DNA of 64,000 bases from a bacterium (lineage in GTDB: Bacteria > UBA8248). This document shows, in pieces, positions 24,985 to 33,421 of the stretch. Both the position numbers and the translations under genes were made by a program. Position 1 is the first letter of the stretch, and every line of letters begins with the position of its first letter. The stretch is taken from NCBI GenBank assembly GCA_022825065.1, contig JAJDYR010000037.1:429742-493741 (forward strand). Reading direction: 5' to 3'. A model generated the notes under the pieces. It saw only the letters and a list, made by a program, of their open reading frames with translations. It was not told where the DNA came from and ran no database searches.

Positions 24985-26262
24985 TTAGCGTGGATCGTGG
25001 ACGACTTTCCACGCACCCTTTTGGGCTTGCACGAAGACGTAGGGTTTGATGGATTCGCCCTCGTTCTGGACCCGACCGATCTCGCCCATCAGCCCATTGA
25101 CCTTGACCAGGGCTTCAAGGCCGTCGCGGACCTTGCGCCTGTCGGCCTTCAGTGTCTCGGGCTTGGCCATAACGCCGGTCGCCTCGACCACCTGCTTGAT
25201 GATGTGCGCGTTCTCCCAGGCGGCCGCGCTGTGCAGATCGGCGGCCCCGCCGTTGGCTTCGGCGGCGGCGGCGACCTTCGCGGCAGCCTTCGTGATCGGA
25301 GCGAAGCCGGTCGGGATGTAGATGCCCTCCGCGGCAGCGGAGCAACCCTTGAGGGTTTCCGCGCTGGACGAACTGGTGAGTCCCACGAGCACCTTCGGCC
25401 TGATTCGCTGGCGTCTCATTTCCTTGAGCATGCCGCAGGTGGTGAAGGGGTGCGAGGAGATGATCATCATGTCGGCGCCCGATCTCTTGAAGGCGCGGGC
25501 CTGGACCGAGAAGTTCGTGTCGGCAAGCAGCCAGTTGGACGATTTCGAGACTTTGAGCACATTCTTCATGCCCGCTATAATCTTGCCGGTCACCCCTTCA
25601 ATGCCGCCGCCGACCCACTCGAAGCCGTATTTCCTGGCCTTTTGGACGATGACGGCGGCGAAGGTGATTCTGGAGTGGGCCTGGTCGGTCTCGGTTCCGC
25701 CATAGATCGTCTTGACGTCGGGATACTTGGAGCGCAGCCATTTGAACAACGCGTCATACATGGTGATCTCGTTGGGCACGTTGCGGAACGTCCATTGGGA
25801 CTTTTTGGCAAGACCGGGACGAATCGCGGTGTCGGTGAGAATGGGAAACTGAAGCCCGCTGTCGGACTTGTCGTCCACCTTTTTCTGGAAGATGCCGTAC
25901 ATGGCCGCCGCGGCGCCGGAGCACGTCGGACCGATGCCGGCCAAAGCTGCGGTTTGCGATTCGACCTTGCGCGCAATCGAGATGGCCTGATCGGCGTTGC
26001 AGGCGGAGTCGTAATAAGTGAATTCCATCTTGGCCATGGTGCCGTCGCCCAGTTTCACGCCGCCCGAATCGTTGATGGCCTTTATCGCTCCTTTGAGTAC
26101 GGCCTCGGAGTTGACGCCGAAAGAGCGCAAGGGCCCCGACTTAGCGCCCCAGGCTGCAATCTTGACGGTGCGCTCGGCCGCGACCACCGGATGCGCGAGC
26201 ATGAAGAATGATGCGGCGATGACGAACATAGCTGCTGCCGTGAGTTTTGTTGTAGCAGACAT
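24985..26262 (-). CDS. Branched-chain amino acid/amide-type ABC substrate-binding protein (LivK-like)
   Basis: About 425 residues, periplasmic binding protein of the Leu/Ile/Val or amide family. The signal peptide MFVIAASFFMLAHPVVAAE ends near residue 29; then VKIAAWGAKSGPLRSFGVNSEAVLKGAIKAINDSGG and YDSACNADQAISIARK give the Peripla_BP_6 pattern. The track ORF adds 67 residues, but ATG at 26262 has GGGAGGA at 6 bases and is followed directly by the signal peptide. It is the only binding protein of the array and is first in transcription order, facing the LysR gene. The ligand is not fixed by sequence; aromatic acids or amides are also handled by this family. Confidence 0.88.
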   Translation of the reverse strand: MSATTKLTAAAMFVIAASFFMLAHPVVAAERTVKIAAWGAKSGPLRSFGVNSEAVLKGAIKAINDSGGVKLGDGTMAKMEFTYYDSACNADQAISIARKVESQTAALAGIGPTCSGAAAAMYGIFQKKVDDKSDSGLQFPILTDTAIRPGLAKKSQWTFRNVPNEITMYDALFKWLRSKYPDVKTIYGGTETDQAHSRITFAAVIVQKARKYGFEWVGGGIEGVTGKIIAGMKNVLKVSKSSNWLLADTNFSVQARAFKRSGADMMIISSHPFTTCGMLKEMRRQRIRPKVLVGLTSSSSAETLKGCSAAAEGIYIPTGFAPITKAAAKVAAAAEANGGAADLHSAAAWENAHIIKQVVEATGVMAKPETLKADRRKVRDGLEALVKVNGLMGEIGRVQNEGESIKPYVFVQAQKGAWKVVHDPR

Positions 26263-27198
26263 TTCGAGTCCTCCCGTTTGAGTTCCCCAGTGGGCTTGAT
26301 CGCCATTGGTCAAGTGTTCGACTTTTGGGCGCCCCCCCATCTTGTCGTCAGTACTTATGGCCACCGAATTCCTGCGTCGAAGCGCTGGACACGGTTGATC
26401 CTCTGCATTGTTACAAGAAACCGAACGCCAAACCATGCCCAATATAAGATTTATATATCTCAATTTTGATAACAGTTTAGCGCCATATCATCTCAAAACG
26501 CGCCGCTCTGAGGATCGTCAGGCCTCCGTGGTCCTCGGCAATCGAGATGCGAGTATTGCCACAACCGAACATAATAAGACTGTGGTCGATATTATCGGAC
26601 GCAAGGTCTTCCGCCATGGCGCCCCGCCATTGCGGATGCGCGCCGGCCTGCGTTCACGTATTGCCGGATTCGGGTCCGGGAGTTGCCGGCATTCCGTTCG
26701 GGTGTACCGGATTCAGCGGCAAACGAACCATTGATATCCAAATGGATTGCCTGGTTATCGAGTTTGGCGGGCGAGTGCGGCCCCGTGCAGAACGGCGTTC
26801 GCAACTCGCGACTATCGCGGTTGGGAAAAATTTATTGTTCAGAGGCGATCGTTGTTTTATTATTGGAATTGAGAACAACCAATAGCACAAATGATATTGG
26901 TTGGTGGTTGTCCCGCTTGTTTTATCGAGCACTTCCGGAAACCCCGCCGGGAGTTCAAAAACGGCGTCGCCCACGGCTAGCGCCGGCCGGGAGGCACGCA
27001 ACCGCGAAAGAGAGGTTCGGTGACGATGTATGTTCGCCAGTCCGGTCAGATATCACGTTTCTTTCTGCCCGGGCGGCCCGGACAGGGAGGACACGCGGGC
27101 GTCCATGCGGTCGCATGGTCATGGTCCGGCGAGGGCTCGACGGAAAGCCCTCGTCTTCCCGCCCCGGCGCATTCTCAGGCGGACATCGGAGGCCGGTC
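26263..27198. other. 936-base divergent control region between liv array and LysR gene
   Basis: No convincing gene, although several small frames are open. AT-rich patches at about 26440-26475 (ATATAAGATTTATATATCTC) and 26830-26900 stand out of the GC-rich surroundings and are the likely promoter zones. A 9-base inverted repeat lies at 26876-26903. The length is unusual for a LysR-controlled divergent promoter and leaves room for a small RNA or a leader peptide, which I cannot demonstrate. Confidence 0.5.
26876..26903. promoter_or_regulatory. Candidate operator: perfect 9-base dyad, 10-base spacer
   Basis: CAACCAATA and TATTGGTTG separated by GCACAAATGA, centre-to-centre distance 19 bases, about two helical turns. 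It sits in an AT-rich patch about 300 bases before the LysR start. Binding by that LysR protein is an inference from position. Confidence 0.45.
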
Positions 27199-28140
27199 AT
27201 GAGCGGCCCCCGGTTCAAGATTCCCTCCATCAACACGCTGCTCGCCTTCGAGGCGGTCGCCCGGCTCGGCAGCGTCGGCCGCGCCGCTGAGGAGCGCAGC
27301 ACGTCGCAATCGGCGATCAGCCGTCACTTGAGCAATCTGGAGGACGCGCTCGGCGTGATGCTGTTCGAGCGTTCGGGCCGCGGAATCGCGCTGAACCGGA
27401 GCGGCGAAAAGTATTTTCTCGCCGTCCAGTCGGCGATGGGCAGCCTGCAAGACACCGCTCACGGGCTTCACAGCCGCAAAACCGGCCTGACCATCGGGTG
27501 CACCCTGGAGATATCGGGTCTGTTGCTGCTGCCGATCTTTTCCAGGCTGAAGCGGTCTCTGGGCGATGGCGTCGCGGCCCGGATTGTGGTCTACGACTTC
27601 GACATACTGTCCATGCTGATACCTGTGGGCCTCGACATTATCTTCGAGTCTTCAGTTGGTGCGCCGCACCCTAACGAAAATGCGATCAAGGTCCTGGATG
27701 AGGAAATCGTTCCGGTGGCCTCGCCCTCCTTCCTGGAACGGTTCGGGCCGGTGCTGGCCGGGCCGCCGCAATGCTGGTCGGGGGTGCCGCGCCTGGACAT
27801 CGGTCTACGCAGCCCGGGCTGGGCGACCTGGGATACCTGGTTCGACGAACACGGCTGCGCGCCCCCGGACGCACCGGTCGAAACTTTCGAGAACTACATC
27901 CATCTGCTGCGGGCGGCGGCCGACGGCGACGGCATCGCTATCGGCTGGAACGGATTCCTGACCGATTACACCGAAGCGGGGCAACTTGCGGCCGTCCGGG
28001 ACGAGTGGCTGCGAACCGGGTTCAGCATGTACGGCGTTCCCACGCCGAATGGCAGGCGCAACCCTGCTTCGAAGGACTGCCTGCGAGAGCTTGGCCGGCT
28101 GATCGGGGAGCTATGCAGCCGCCGGCCCGTGACGAAATGA
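27199..28140 (+). CDS. LysR-family transcriptional regulator (GcvA-like)
   Basis: 313 residues. The helix-turn-helix spans about residues 9-65 (INTLLAFEAVARLGSVGRAA, then TSQSAISRHLSNLEDALGV and LFERSGRGIALNRSGE), followed by a LysR substrate domain with TIGCTLEISGLLLLPIF, VGLDIIFESSV and GIAIGWNGFLTDYTEAGQL, an arrangement seen in GcvA-type regulators. The ATG has a perfect GGAGG at 6 bases; the 172 extra residues in the track are upstream non-coding DNA. Divergent from the liv array, so it probably controls it in response to the transported ligand. Confidence 0.88.
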   Translation: MSGPRFKIPSINTLLAFEAVARLGSVGRAAEERSTSQSAISRHLSNLEDALGVMLFERSGRGIALNRSGEKYFLAVQSAMGSLQDTAHGLHSRKTGLTIGCTLEISGLLLLPIFSRLKRSLGDGVAARIVVYDFDILSMLIPVGLDIIFESSVGAPHPNENAIKVLDEEIVPVASPSFLERFGPVLAGPPQCWSGVPRLDIGLRSPGWATWDTWFDEHGCAPPDAPVETFENYIHLLRAAADGDGIAIGWNGFLTDYTEAGQLAAVRDEWLRTGFSMYGVPTPNGRRNPASKDCLRELGRLIGELCSRRPVTK

Positions 28141-28530
28141 TTCGCGGGCGGCTGTACATTCCGGCGCAGCGGCGGCGGAATGGAACGGGATGATGCTTCG
28201 AATACCGGCATCGCGTGTCTGTCGCGCTCAGACGGGCGAGGAACGTGAATTCGGGAACTGTCCTCAGCCTTGCCGTGGTAACGGCAAGCCAATCCGGCAA
28301 AATAGCGCAATTCCCCGCATTTGGCGTCACGGCGCGCCACGGGCGTTACGCTAGAGTCGATTCCGGTTGATGAGGGACTGCCCCAAAAGTCCTGATGAAT
28401 GAGGAATGGCGAATTATGGCCGCGCTCGCCGGAGATGAAAATTTCAACCGTAGGGGCGTCGAACTTCCCGAAGAGGGAAGTTCGACTGTGCCCGCCCGTA
28501 TCGGGAATGTCTATGCCCGCAAGAGGTTTC

Positions 28531-28552
28531 GGACAGGCACGGAGGCCTGTCC
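28531..28552. repeat. Family C palindrome, divergent copy 4
   Basis: GGACAGGC, ACGGAG loop, GCCTGTCC, followed by CTAC as in the other copies. Imperfect but same outer words. Confidence 0.45.
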
Positions 28553-28574
28553 CTACGGCTCTTTCGGCTTTGTT

Positions 28575-28712
28575 CGTCATTCTGGCGAAAGCCGGAATCC
28601 ATTTGCAGGTGAGGGTGAATGAACTGCGGCATTTCATTCCCCGCCAATGTGCGGGAACCCTGACGAAAGGCAAAAGGCGAAAAATGGATTCCGGCTTTCG
28701 CCGGAATGACGG
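28575..28712. repeat. Family B inverted-repeat element, copy 2
   Basis: Ends CGTCATTCTGGCGAAAGCCG and CGGCTTTCGCCGGAATGACG with the AATCCATTT / AAAATGGATT extension, 138 bases in all. Internal part is shorter than and mostly different from copy 1, apart from the GGCAAAAGGCGAAAAATGG side. Also shares the GTTCGTCATTC flank. Confidence 0.7.
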
Positions 28713-28811
28713 TGAACACTTTCGATGTGAGGACTTTTTCAACAACCCCGATGAATGAGAGTTTGACGCAGCGGCCCGACCTCTCGCCCGGCGCGAGGCG
28801 TTCGCCCCATC

Positions 28812-28935
28812 GCCCTTCGATATAAACACTCCTTTCTCAGTCCCGTTTGACCTTCGGCGGCTACTCAGGGTGAGGAGAGAGGCGTTGGCGGTTTACGGAG
28901 GTCGCAGACGAGGCTTTTTCAACAACCCCGGTCGG
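28812..28935 (-). repeat. Family E repeat, copy 2 (inverted)
   Basis: Reverse complement matches 8923-9031 through CGCCAACGCCTC, CACCCTGAGTAGCCGCCGAA and ACTGAGAAAGGAG. Ends at the family D word CTTTTTCAACAACCCC, as does copy 1. Confidence 0.7.
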
Positions 28936-29359
28936 AACCGTGCGGGTTTCACGAGGAAGGTTTGATGGAAAAGGCAATCTCAGGCGTTGTTCTGGTTCAT
29001 GCGAAGCGGGAAGGGCGGGTCAATCCTTCCCGGCGGGCGAACACGCGAACTCCCCCGAAGCGGTCGAACCCCTCGCGCTGCAAGCAACCCGGCGAACAGG
29101 GCGAGGCGATGAAGCCCTCAGTTCCCTTCGGTGACGCGCAAACGCCAATCGCTCCTTCGTCAGTCGCGATTAACCGGTAAAATACGATAAATATAGATAA
29201 ATATCGGTAAATTACCGAAAATGTTTTTGGATTGAATGAACGTTATATTTTGCTATAATTTAACTGTTTGTTGGATGATATTAAAGTAACACATTATATA
29301 ATTATCGAAATGTATCGAATTAAAAACTTTTTTCCGGACCCCGCAGTTCCCCGCATTTG

Positions 29360-30463
29360 CTACGCGAAGCGCATCGGGTCATAAGGCGCCGGGTCGATCG
29401 GGGGGGCGTCTCCCAGATAGAGCGCGGTGGCCAACCTCACGCTCGCGGGCGCAGGCCCGATGCCCGAGGGCCCGTGCCCGGTGCAGAAGTAGAGGCCATC
29501 GAGAGCGCCCTGGCCGATGAGGGGCAGGTAGTCCGATGAGGTGGGCCGGAAGCCGCTCCAGGTCTCCTCGATGGCGCAAGCGGCGATATCCGGGGCGATG
29601 CGGGTTCCCTCGCTCAGCAGCCATGAGAGGCCGCCCACGGTGAGCCTCGGGTCCTCGCCGGCGAACTCCCTCGTCGCGCCCAAAAGAACGCGGCCGTCTG
29701 CGCGGGGTACGAGGTAGGGGTCGTTCACGGTCATCACCACGCGCTCAAGCCCCAGCGCACGGGCGTCCATGGCGATCATCTGCCCGCGCTGGGGGGTGAT
29801 GGGCGGCCGCGGGACGGCGCCGGGAACGCTGCGGCTGCCGATGCCCGCGCAGATAAAGACGGCGGTCGCCTCGTGAACGCCCGCATCCGTGCGGACGCCG
29901 GTGACTTTCGCGTCGACGCTCAGGATTTCCTCCACCGCGCATCCGGTGATGATCTCCACCCCCAGCCGCCTGCAGGCAATCTCGAGCGCAGGCCCCAGCT
30001 TTCTGACTTCGAGGTTTCCGCCCATGACCTGGAGCGCTCCCGCCAAATCATCCGAGAGGCAAGGCTCCTCGCTCCTCAGAACTTCGGGCGGCATCCACTC
30101 CGCCTCCCCCCACTCGCGCGCGCGGGCTTTTTCCTGTATGGACTCGGCTTCGGCCTCATCGAGGGCGATCAGCAAAACGCCGTTGAGGCGGTATTCGATG
30201 TCCGTTCCGCTTTCCTCGGCGATAGCTTCTGCGAGTTGGGTCCAATCTTCATCCGAGGCGGTCCGGAGCCTCAAGCCCGGCAGACCGGCGATATCGGCGG
30301 AGCCGCTCGTCCCGTGGGCGGAGATGATGCCGGCGGAAGCCCAGGTGGTGCCCGCTCCGGGTCGGCCTTTTTCGATGATAGTGACGCTCCTGCCCGTTTT
30401 GCGGAGTTCTCTCGCTGTGAGGAGACCCATGATGCCGCCACCGATGATAATGACGTCGCGCAT
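29360..30463 (-). CDS. FAD-dependent glycine/D-amino-acid oxidase family protein (ThiO-like)
   Basis: 367 residues. FAD-binding motif VIIIGGGIMGLLTARELRKTG at the N-terminus with the following acidic IIEKG, then the DAO-type substrate domain: TTWASAGII, a PITPQRGQMIAM strand and the C-terminal CTGHGPSGIGPAPA that contacts FAD. The size fits glycine oxidase ThiO, which makes the thiazole precursor, but no thi genes are adjacent, so sarcosine or other amine oxidation is equally possible. The start MRDVIIIGGG has AAAGG at 6 bases and is preferred over the track start eight residues upstream. Follows the csp terminator. Confidence 0.82.
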   Translation of the reverse strand: MRDVIIIGGGIMGLLTARELRKTGRSVTIIEKGRPGAGTTWASAGIISAHGTSGSADIAGLPGLRLRTASDEDWTQLAEAIAEESGTDIEYRLNGVLLIALDEAEAESIQEKARAREWGEAEWMPPEVLRSEEPCLSDDLAGALQVMGGNLEVRKLGPALEIACRRLGVEIITGCAVEEILSVDAKVTGVRTDAGVHEATAVFICAGIGSRSVPGAVPRPPITPQRGQMIAMDARALGLERVVMTVNDPYLVPRADGRVLLGATREFAGEDPRLTVGGLSWLLSEGTRIAPDIAACAIEETWSGFRPTSSDYLPLIGQGALDGLYFCTGHGPSGIGPAPASVRLATALYLGDAPPIDPAPYDPMRFA

Positions 30464-30574
30464 GAAATGCCTTTCTATATGTTCCATCTGTTGGATGGTC
30501 TGAGTGGCCTTGCTGATGAGGTTATATCATGGAGATTCGGCCCTGCCGCAAGCGGGGGAGATCCATATCAGCAG

Positions 30575-30618
30575 ACAAAAAAACGACGGCCCGGGTGAGC
30601 CGTCGTTTTGATTTTTTT
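30575..30618 (-). terminator. Rho-independent terminator after csp (possibly bidirectional)
   Basis: ACGACGGC...GCCGTCGT stem at about 30580-30607 with a T-run on the minus strand (TTTTTTTGTC) and another T-run on the plus strand (TTTTGATTTTTTT). Confidence 0.75.
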
Positions 30619-30626
30619 GATGAGGG

Positions 30627-30842
30627 TTATTCTTCGGAGTCACCCCCTTTTGTGACGTTGGCCGCCTGAAGCCCTTTCGGGCCTTGGACAATTTCGAAGT
30701 TCACGTTCTGTCCTTCCTCCAGGGTTTTGAAGCCCTCTCCCTGGATGGCGGAGAAGTGAACGAAAACGTCGTCACCATCCGTCTGCGAAATGAAACCATA
30801 GCCCTTCGCGTCATTGAACCACTTTACTGTTCCTTCTGGCAC
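30627..30842 (-). CDS. Cold-shock domain protein
   Basis: 71 residues, a single cold-shock domain. RNA-binding motifs KGYGFI (RNP1) and VFVHFS (RNP2) are perfect, preceded by GTVKWFND. Function: single-stranded nucleic acid binding and RNA chaperone. Start is GTG with AGGAG at 8 bases. Ends in GGDSEE, a slightly acidic tail. A strong terminator follows, so it is transcribed alone. It marks the left edge of the AT-richer half of the window. Confidence 0.95.
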   Translation of the reverse strand: MPEGTVKWFNDAKGYGFISQTDGDDVFVHFSAIQGEGFKTLEEGQNVNFEIVQGPKGLQAANVTKGGDSEE

Positions 30843-31058
30843 TTGCTGATCTCCTGCATGTTTTGGAAATGGGTAGAGATGAATCTAGGGGGGCTTTCAC
30901 TCCAAGTACATTTCCAGAAGTTCAAGTTAGCCGCGCCAGCCGCAGCCTTACTAAATGCTTATCAAACTAAGCATCGCCTTGCAACCTGTGAAATTCTTAT
31001 GTAGCAGGTGGAAGGCGAATGTTCACGCACATTTTAGCCAATAGGAGAACTCTTACCG

Positions 31059-31607
31059 ATGACACGTTTGACCGAGACACCAATGGAACAGATGACGGAT
31101 GCGCAAAGAAAACTCCATGAAAAAATCGCTTCCGGTCCCAGAGGAGGTGTGCGAGGCCCGTTTCTGGCGTGGCTCAAAAGCCCGGCATATCTCGAAAAGC
31201 TGGAAGAGACGGGGCGCTACCTGCGCTATGACACCCTTTTTGAACCCAGGCTGAGCGAGTTTGCGATTTTGATTACCGCCCGGTTCTGGAGTTCGCAATA
31301 CGAATGGTACGCCCATGAGCCTTTGGCCCGAAAGGGAGGTTTATCCCCCGAGATCATCAAGGCGGTTCAGGAGAACAGGCGACCCGAAGAAATGGCCGCC
31401 GATGAGGAAGCAATCTATGATTTTTGCACTGCATTGCACGAAAACCACTTCGTGAGCGATGACGTTTACCAGAATGCACTCGAGCATTTCGGAGAGCGTG
31501 GGTTGGTCGAGTTAATCGGTCTTATTGGACATTATACGACTGTCTCGATGACGCTCAACGCATTTGAACTGCAAGTGCCGGAAGGAACAGAGCCTCCGTT
31601 AAAGTAA
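31059..31607 (+). CDS. Carboxymuconolactone decarboxylase-family protein
   Basis: 182 residues, all-helical AhpD-like fold. The signature part is RLSEFAILITARFWSSQYEWYAHEPLARKGGLS, with the EWxxH typical of this subgroup in place of the CxxC of true AhpD. It starts a run of same-strand genes for an SDR enzyme, an LLM flavoenzyme, an MFS carrier and a binding protein. It may act as lyase or hydrolase on a pathway intermediate, but the reaction is unknown. Confidence 0.8.
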   Translation: MTRLTETPMEQMTDAQRKLHEKIASGPRGGVRGPFLAWLKSPAYLEKLEETGRYLRYDTLFEPRLSEFAILITARFWSSQYEWYAHEPLARKGGLSPEIIKAVQENRRPEEMAADEEAIYDFCTALHENHFVSDDVYQNALEHFGERGLVELIGLIGHYTTVSMTLNAFELQVPEGTEPPLK

Positions 31608-31621
31608 AGGAACTATTCGAT

Positions 31622-32383
31622 ATGCGATTGCAGCTAGAAGGAAAGACGGCCTTGATTACTGGAGCCTCGGTGGGAATCGGCTCCGCCATCGCAAGACGTT
31701 TCGCCGAGGAAGGATGTTCACTATATTTGGCGGGTGGCAGGAACCAAAGAGCTTTGGGGGCGACCCTCGATTATTGCAAGTCCCAAGGAATATCGGCGGC
31801 CGGCGAGGGGATGGATTTGTCGAACCTGGCGAACGCCGCTCCTTTAATGGGTCGCGCACTAAGACACCTGAGGCGTCTCGATGTTTTGGTGAACTGCGCT
31901 GGAATCCGCTGCAATAAGCCTGTAGAAGAAGTCACATATGATGATGTGGTCGCACTCTTTCAAGTCAATGCGATGGCCTCGTTTCTTCTGAGTGGATTGG
32001 CAGCCAAGCACATGATCTCCAGGAAAAATGGTCAGATCATCAACATTGGTTCGACATCCGGCGAGGCGGGAGTACCAGATAATTCCCTCTATTGCGCCAC
32101 GAAAGGGGCCATGCACCTGATGACGAAGGCGCATGCCGCCGAACTCGGGCCCAAAGGGATTCGGGTGAATGCGATAGCTCCGGGAACGACTTTGAGTGAG
32201 GGGACGAAACATCGCGTGGAAACGCAAGCGGATAGACGAGAGAAACTGATGAGTAATATACCTTTGGGACGATTTGCTACTCCGGAAGAGATCGCCGATT
32301 GCGCTGTTTTCTTGGCTTCTGATGAAGCGTCATACATGAATGGGTCGATCATTCTGGTTGATGGAGGCCGATTGTGCCAATGA
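31622..32383 (+). CDS. Short-chain dehydrogenase/reductase (SDR)
   Basis: 253 residues, classical SDR. NAD(P)-binding TGASVGIGSAIA near residue 14, NCAGI near 91, catalytic Ser in GSTSGEAG, and YCATKGA for the Tyr and Lys. The C-terminal EGTKHRVETQAD and LASDEASYMNGSIILVDGGR are typical of the 3-oxoacyl-ACP-reductase-like group. It follows the CMD gene by 14 bases and precedes the LLM gene by 37 bases (32383 to 32421), so they should form one operon. Confidence 0.9.
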   Translation: MRLQLEGKTALITGASVGIGSAIARRFAEEGCSLYLAGGRNQRALGATLDYCKSQGISAAGEGMDLSNLANAAPLMGRALRHLRRLDVLVNCAGIRCNKPVEEVTYDDVVALFQVNAMASFLLSGLAAKHMISRKNGQIINIGSTSGEAGVPDNSLYCATKGAMHLMTKAHAAELGPKGIRVNAIAPGTTLSEGTKHRVETQADRREKLMSNIPLGRFATPEEIADCAVFLASDEASYMNGSIILVDGGRLCQ

Positions 32384-32420
32384 TCGTGCTCCAGGGCTTG
32401 GTTTTCGGGAAAGGTTTGTT

Positions 32421-33419
32421 ATGACGAATCGCCTCGGGTTTTGGCTCCTCACGTTTGCGGACATTTCCTTTAAGGGGCTGGGAGAGGTTTCCAGGCTTGG
32501 TGAGGAATTGGGATATGCTCGTGTTTATACGACAGAATCTTTGACGGACACCCTGGCCATCAATCAGTTGATGGCGTCATACACATCCAAAATTGAGATA
32601 GGAAGTTCGGTCGCCATCATTTATTTGCGCCATGCCTCTATGGCGGCTCAAGGCGCAGTGGCGATCAACGAAATCTCCGGCGGCCGCTATATTTTGGGTC
32701 TCGGACTTGGGCACCCGCCCCGGATTAAGGCGATGGGGATACAACCCGGAAACCCTCTCGATGATATGCGAAAATATGTGAGCGAAGTTAAAGGTGTATT
32801 GGAAGGTGAGCCGGTGTATCCTCTTCCTGTTCAGACTTACCAGGGAGAGGAGTTGAAATTCAGGCGCTCAAACTATCCCGTCCGTATTTACATAGCAGCC
32901 GTCGGTCCCAAGATGACAGAACTTGGCGGAGAAATAGCCGATGGGTTGTTGCCGTATATGGTTCCACTTTCAAGAATGAGTGCTTATTTGGAAGCGAGAG
33001 ATGCAGGAGCGAAACGAGCGGGCAGAAATCCCCGTGATGTAGAAATTGATCTTGGAATACATACTTTTTTGTGTGATGACCTCGCCTTCGCGAGAGAAAC
33101 CGCCCGCCAAACGTTGACATATTGGCTTGGGCTTCCCGCGTACAACAAATCAATTCGGGAAAGCGGCTATGAACAAGAGGCGGAATCCATAAAACGAGCC
33201 TTCGAACAAGGGGACCAAAAAGCTTTGAGAGATGGGATAACTGACGCCATCATCGATGAGTTTTGCCTTGTCGGCCCGCCTGAGAGGTGCCGGGAACGCT
33301 TGGCCGCATTCCGGGATGCCGGGGTGGATATGCCAGCATTGATGATAGACCCGGTGTTAGCTGGAGAGAGTTATCAAGAAGCAGTCGAACGCACGCTAAA
33401 AGCCCTGGCCCCAAGGTAG
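32421..33419 (+). CDS. LLM-class flavin/F420-dependent oxidoreductase
   Basis: 332 residues with the luciferase-like barrel: LGFWLLTFADISFKGLGEV, IEIGSSVAIIYLRHASMAAQGAVAINEIS, GRYILGLGLGHPPRI, RIYIAAVGPKMTELGGEIADG and the C-terminal VGPPERCRERLAAFRDAGVD. Resembles methylene-tetrahydromethanopterin-reductase-like LLM enzymes more than SsuD. Cofactor (FMN or F420) cannot be told from sequence. The internal ATG at 32421 has AAAGG at 6 bases, so the 27-residue extension in the track is rejected. It lies before an MFS gene starting two bases after its stop. Confidence 0.85.
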   Translation: MTNRLGFWLLTFADISFKGLGEVSRLGEELGYARVYTTESLTDTLAINQLMASYTSKIEIGSSVAIIYLRHASMAAQGAVAINEISGGRYILGLGLGHPPRIKAMGIQPGNPLDDMRKYVSEVKGVLEGEPVYPLPVQTYQGEELKFRRSNYPVRIYIAAVGPKMTELGGEIADGLLPYMVPLSRMSAYLEARDAGAKRAGRNPRDVEIDLGIHTFLCDDLAFARETARQTLTYWLGLPAYNKSIRESGYEQEAESIKRAFEQGDQKALRDGITDAIIDEFCLVGPPERCRERLAAFRDAGVDMPALMIDPVLAGESYQEAVERTLKALAPR

Positions 33420-33421
33420 AT

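Larger units (their letters stand above)
28141..29359. other. 1.2 kb repeat island without genes
   Basis: Left to right: a 12-base perfect hairpin GTCGAACTTCCC...GGGAAGTTCGAC (28458-28486), a divergent family C palindrome (28531-28552), family B copy 2 (28575-28712), a family D motif (28735-28750), family E copy 2 (28812-28935), and an AT-rich tail (about 29160-29340) with TATCGA-type words and the dyad TCGGTAAATTACCGA. ORFs of 75-287 residues in the track pass through these repeats and have no protein character. Confidence 0.65.

Noticed and set aside
26408-26734. 108-residue ORF in the LysR/liv region
   Set aside because: No ribosome site or protein character; overlaps the likely promoter zone.
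27966-28829. 287-residue minus-strand ORF in the repeat island
   Set aside because: Covers the LysR 3-prime end and family B/C repeats; translation is repeat-derived.
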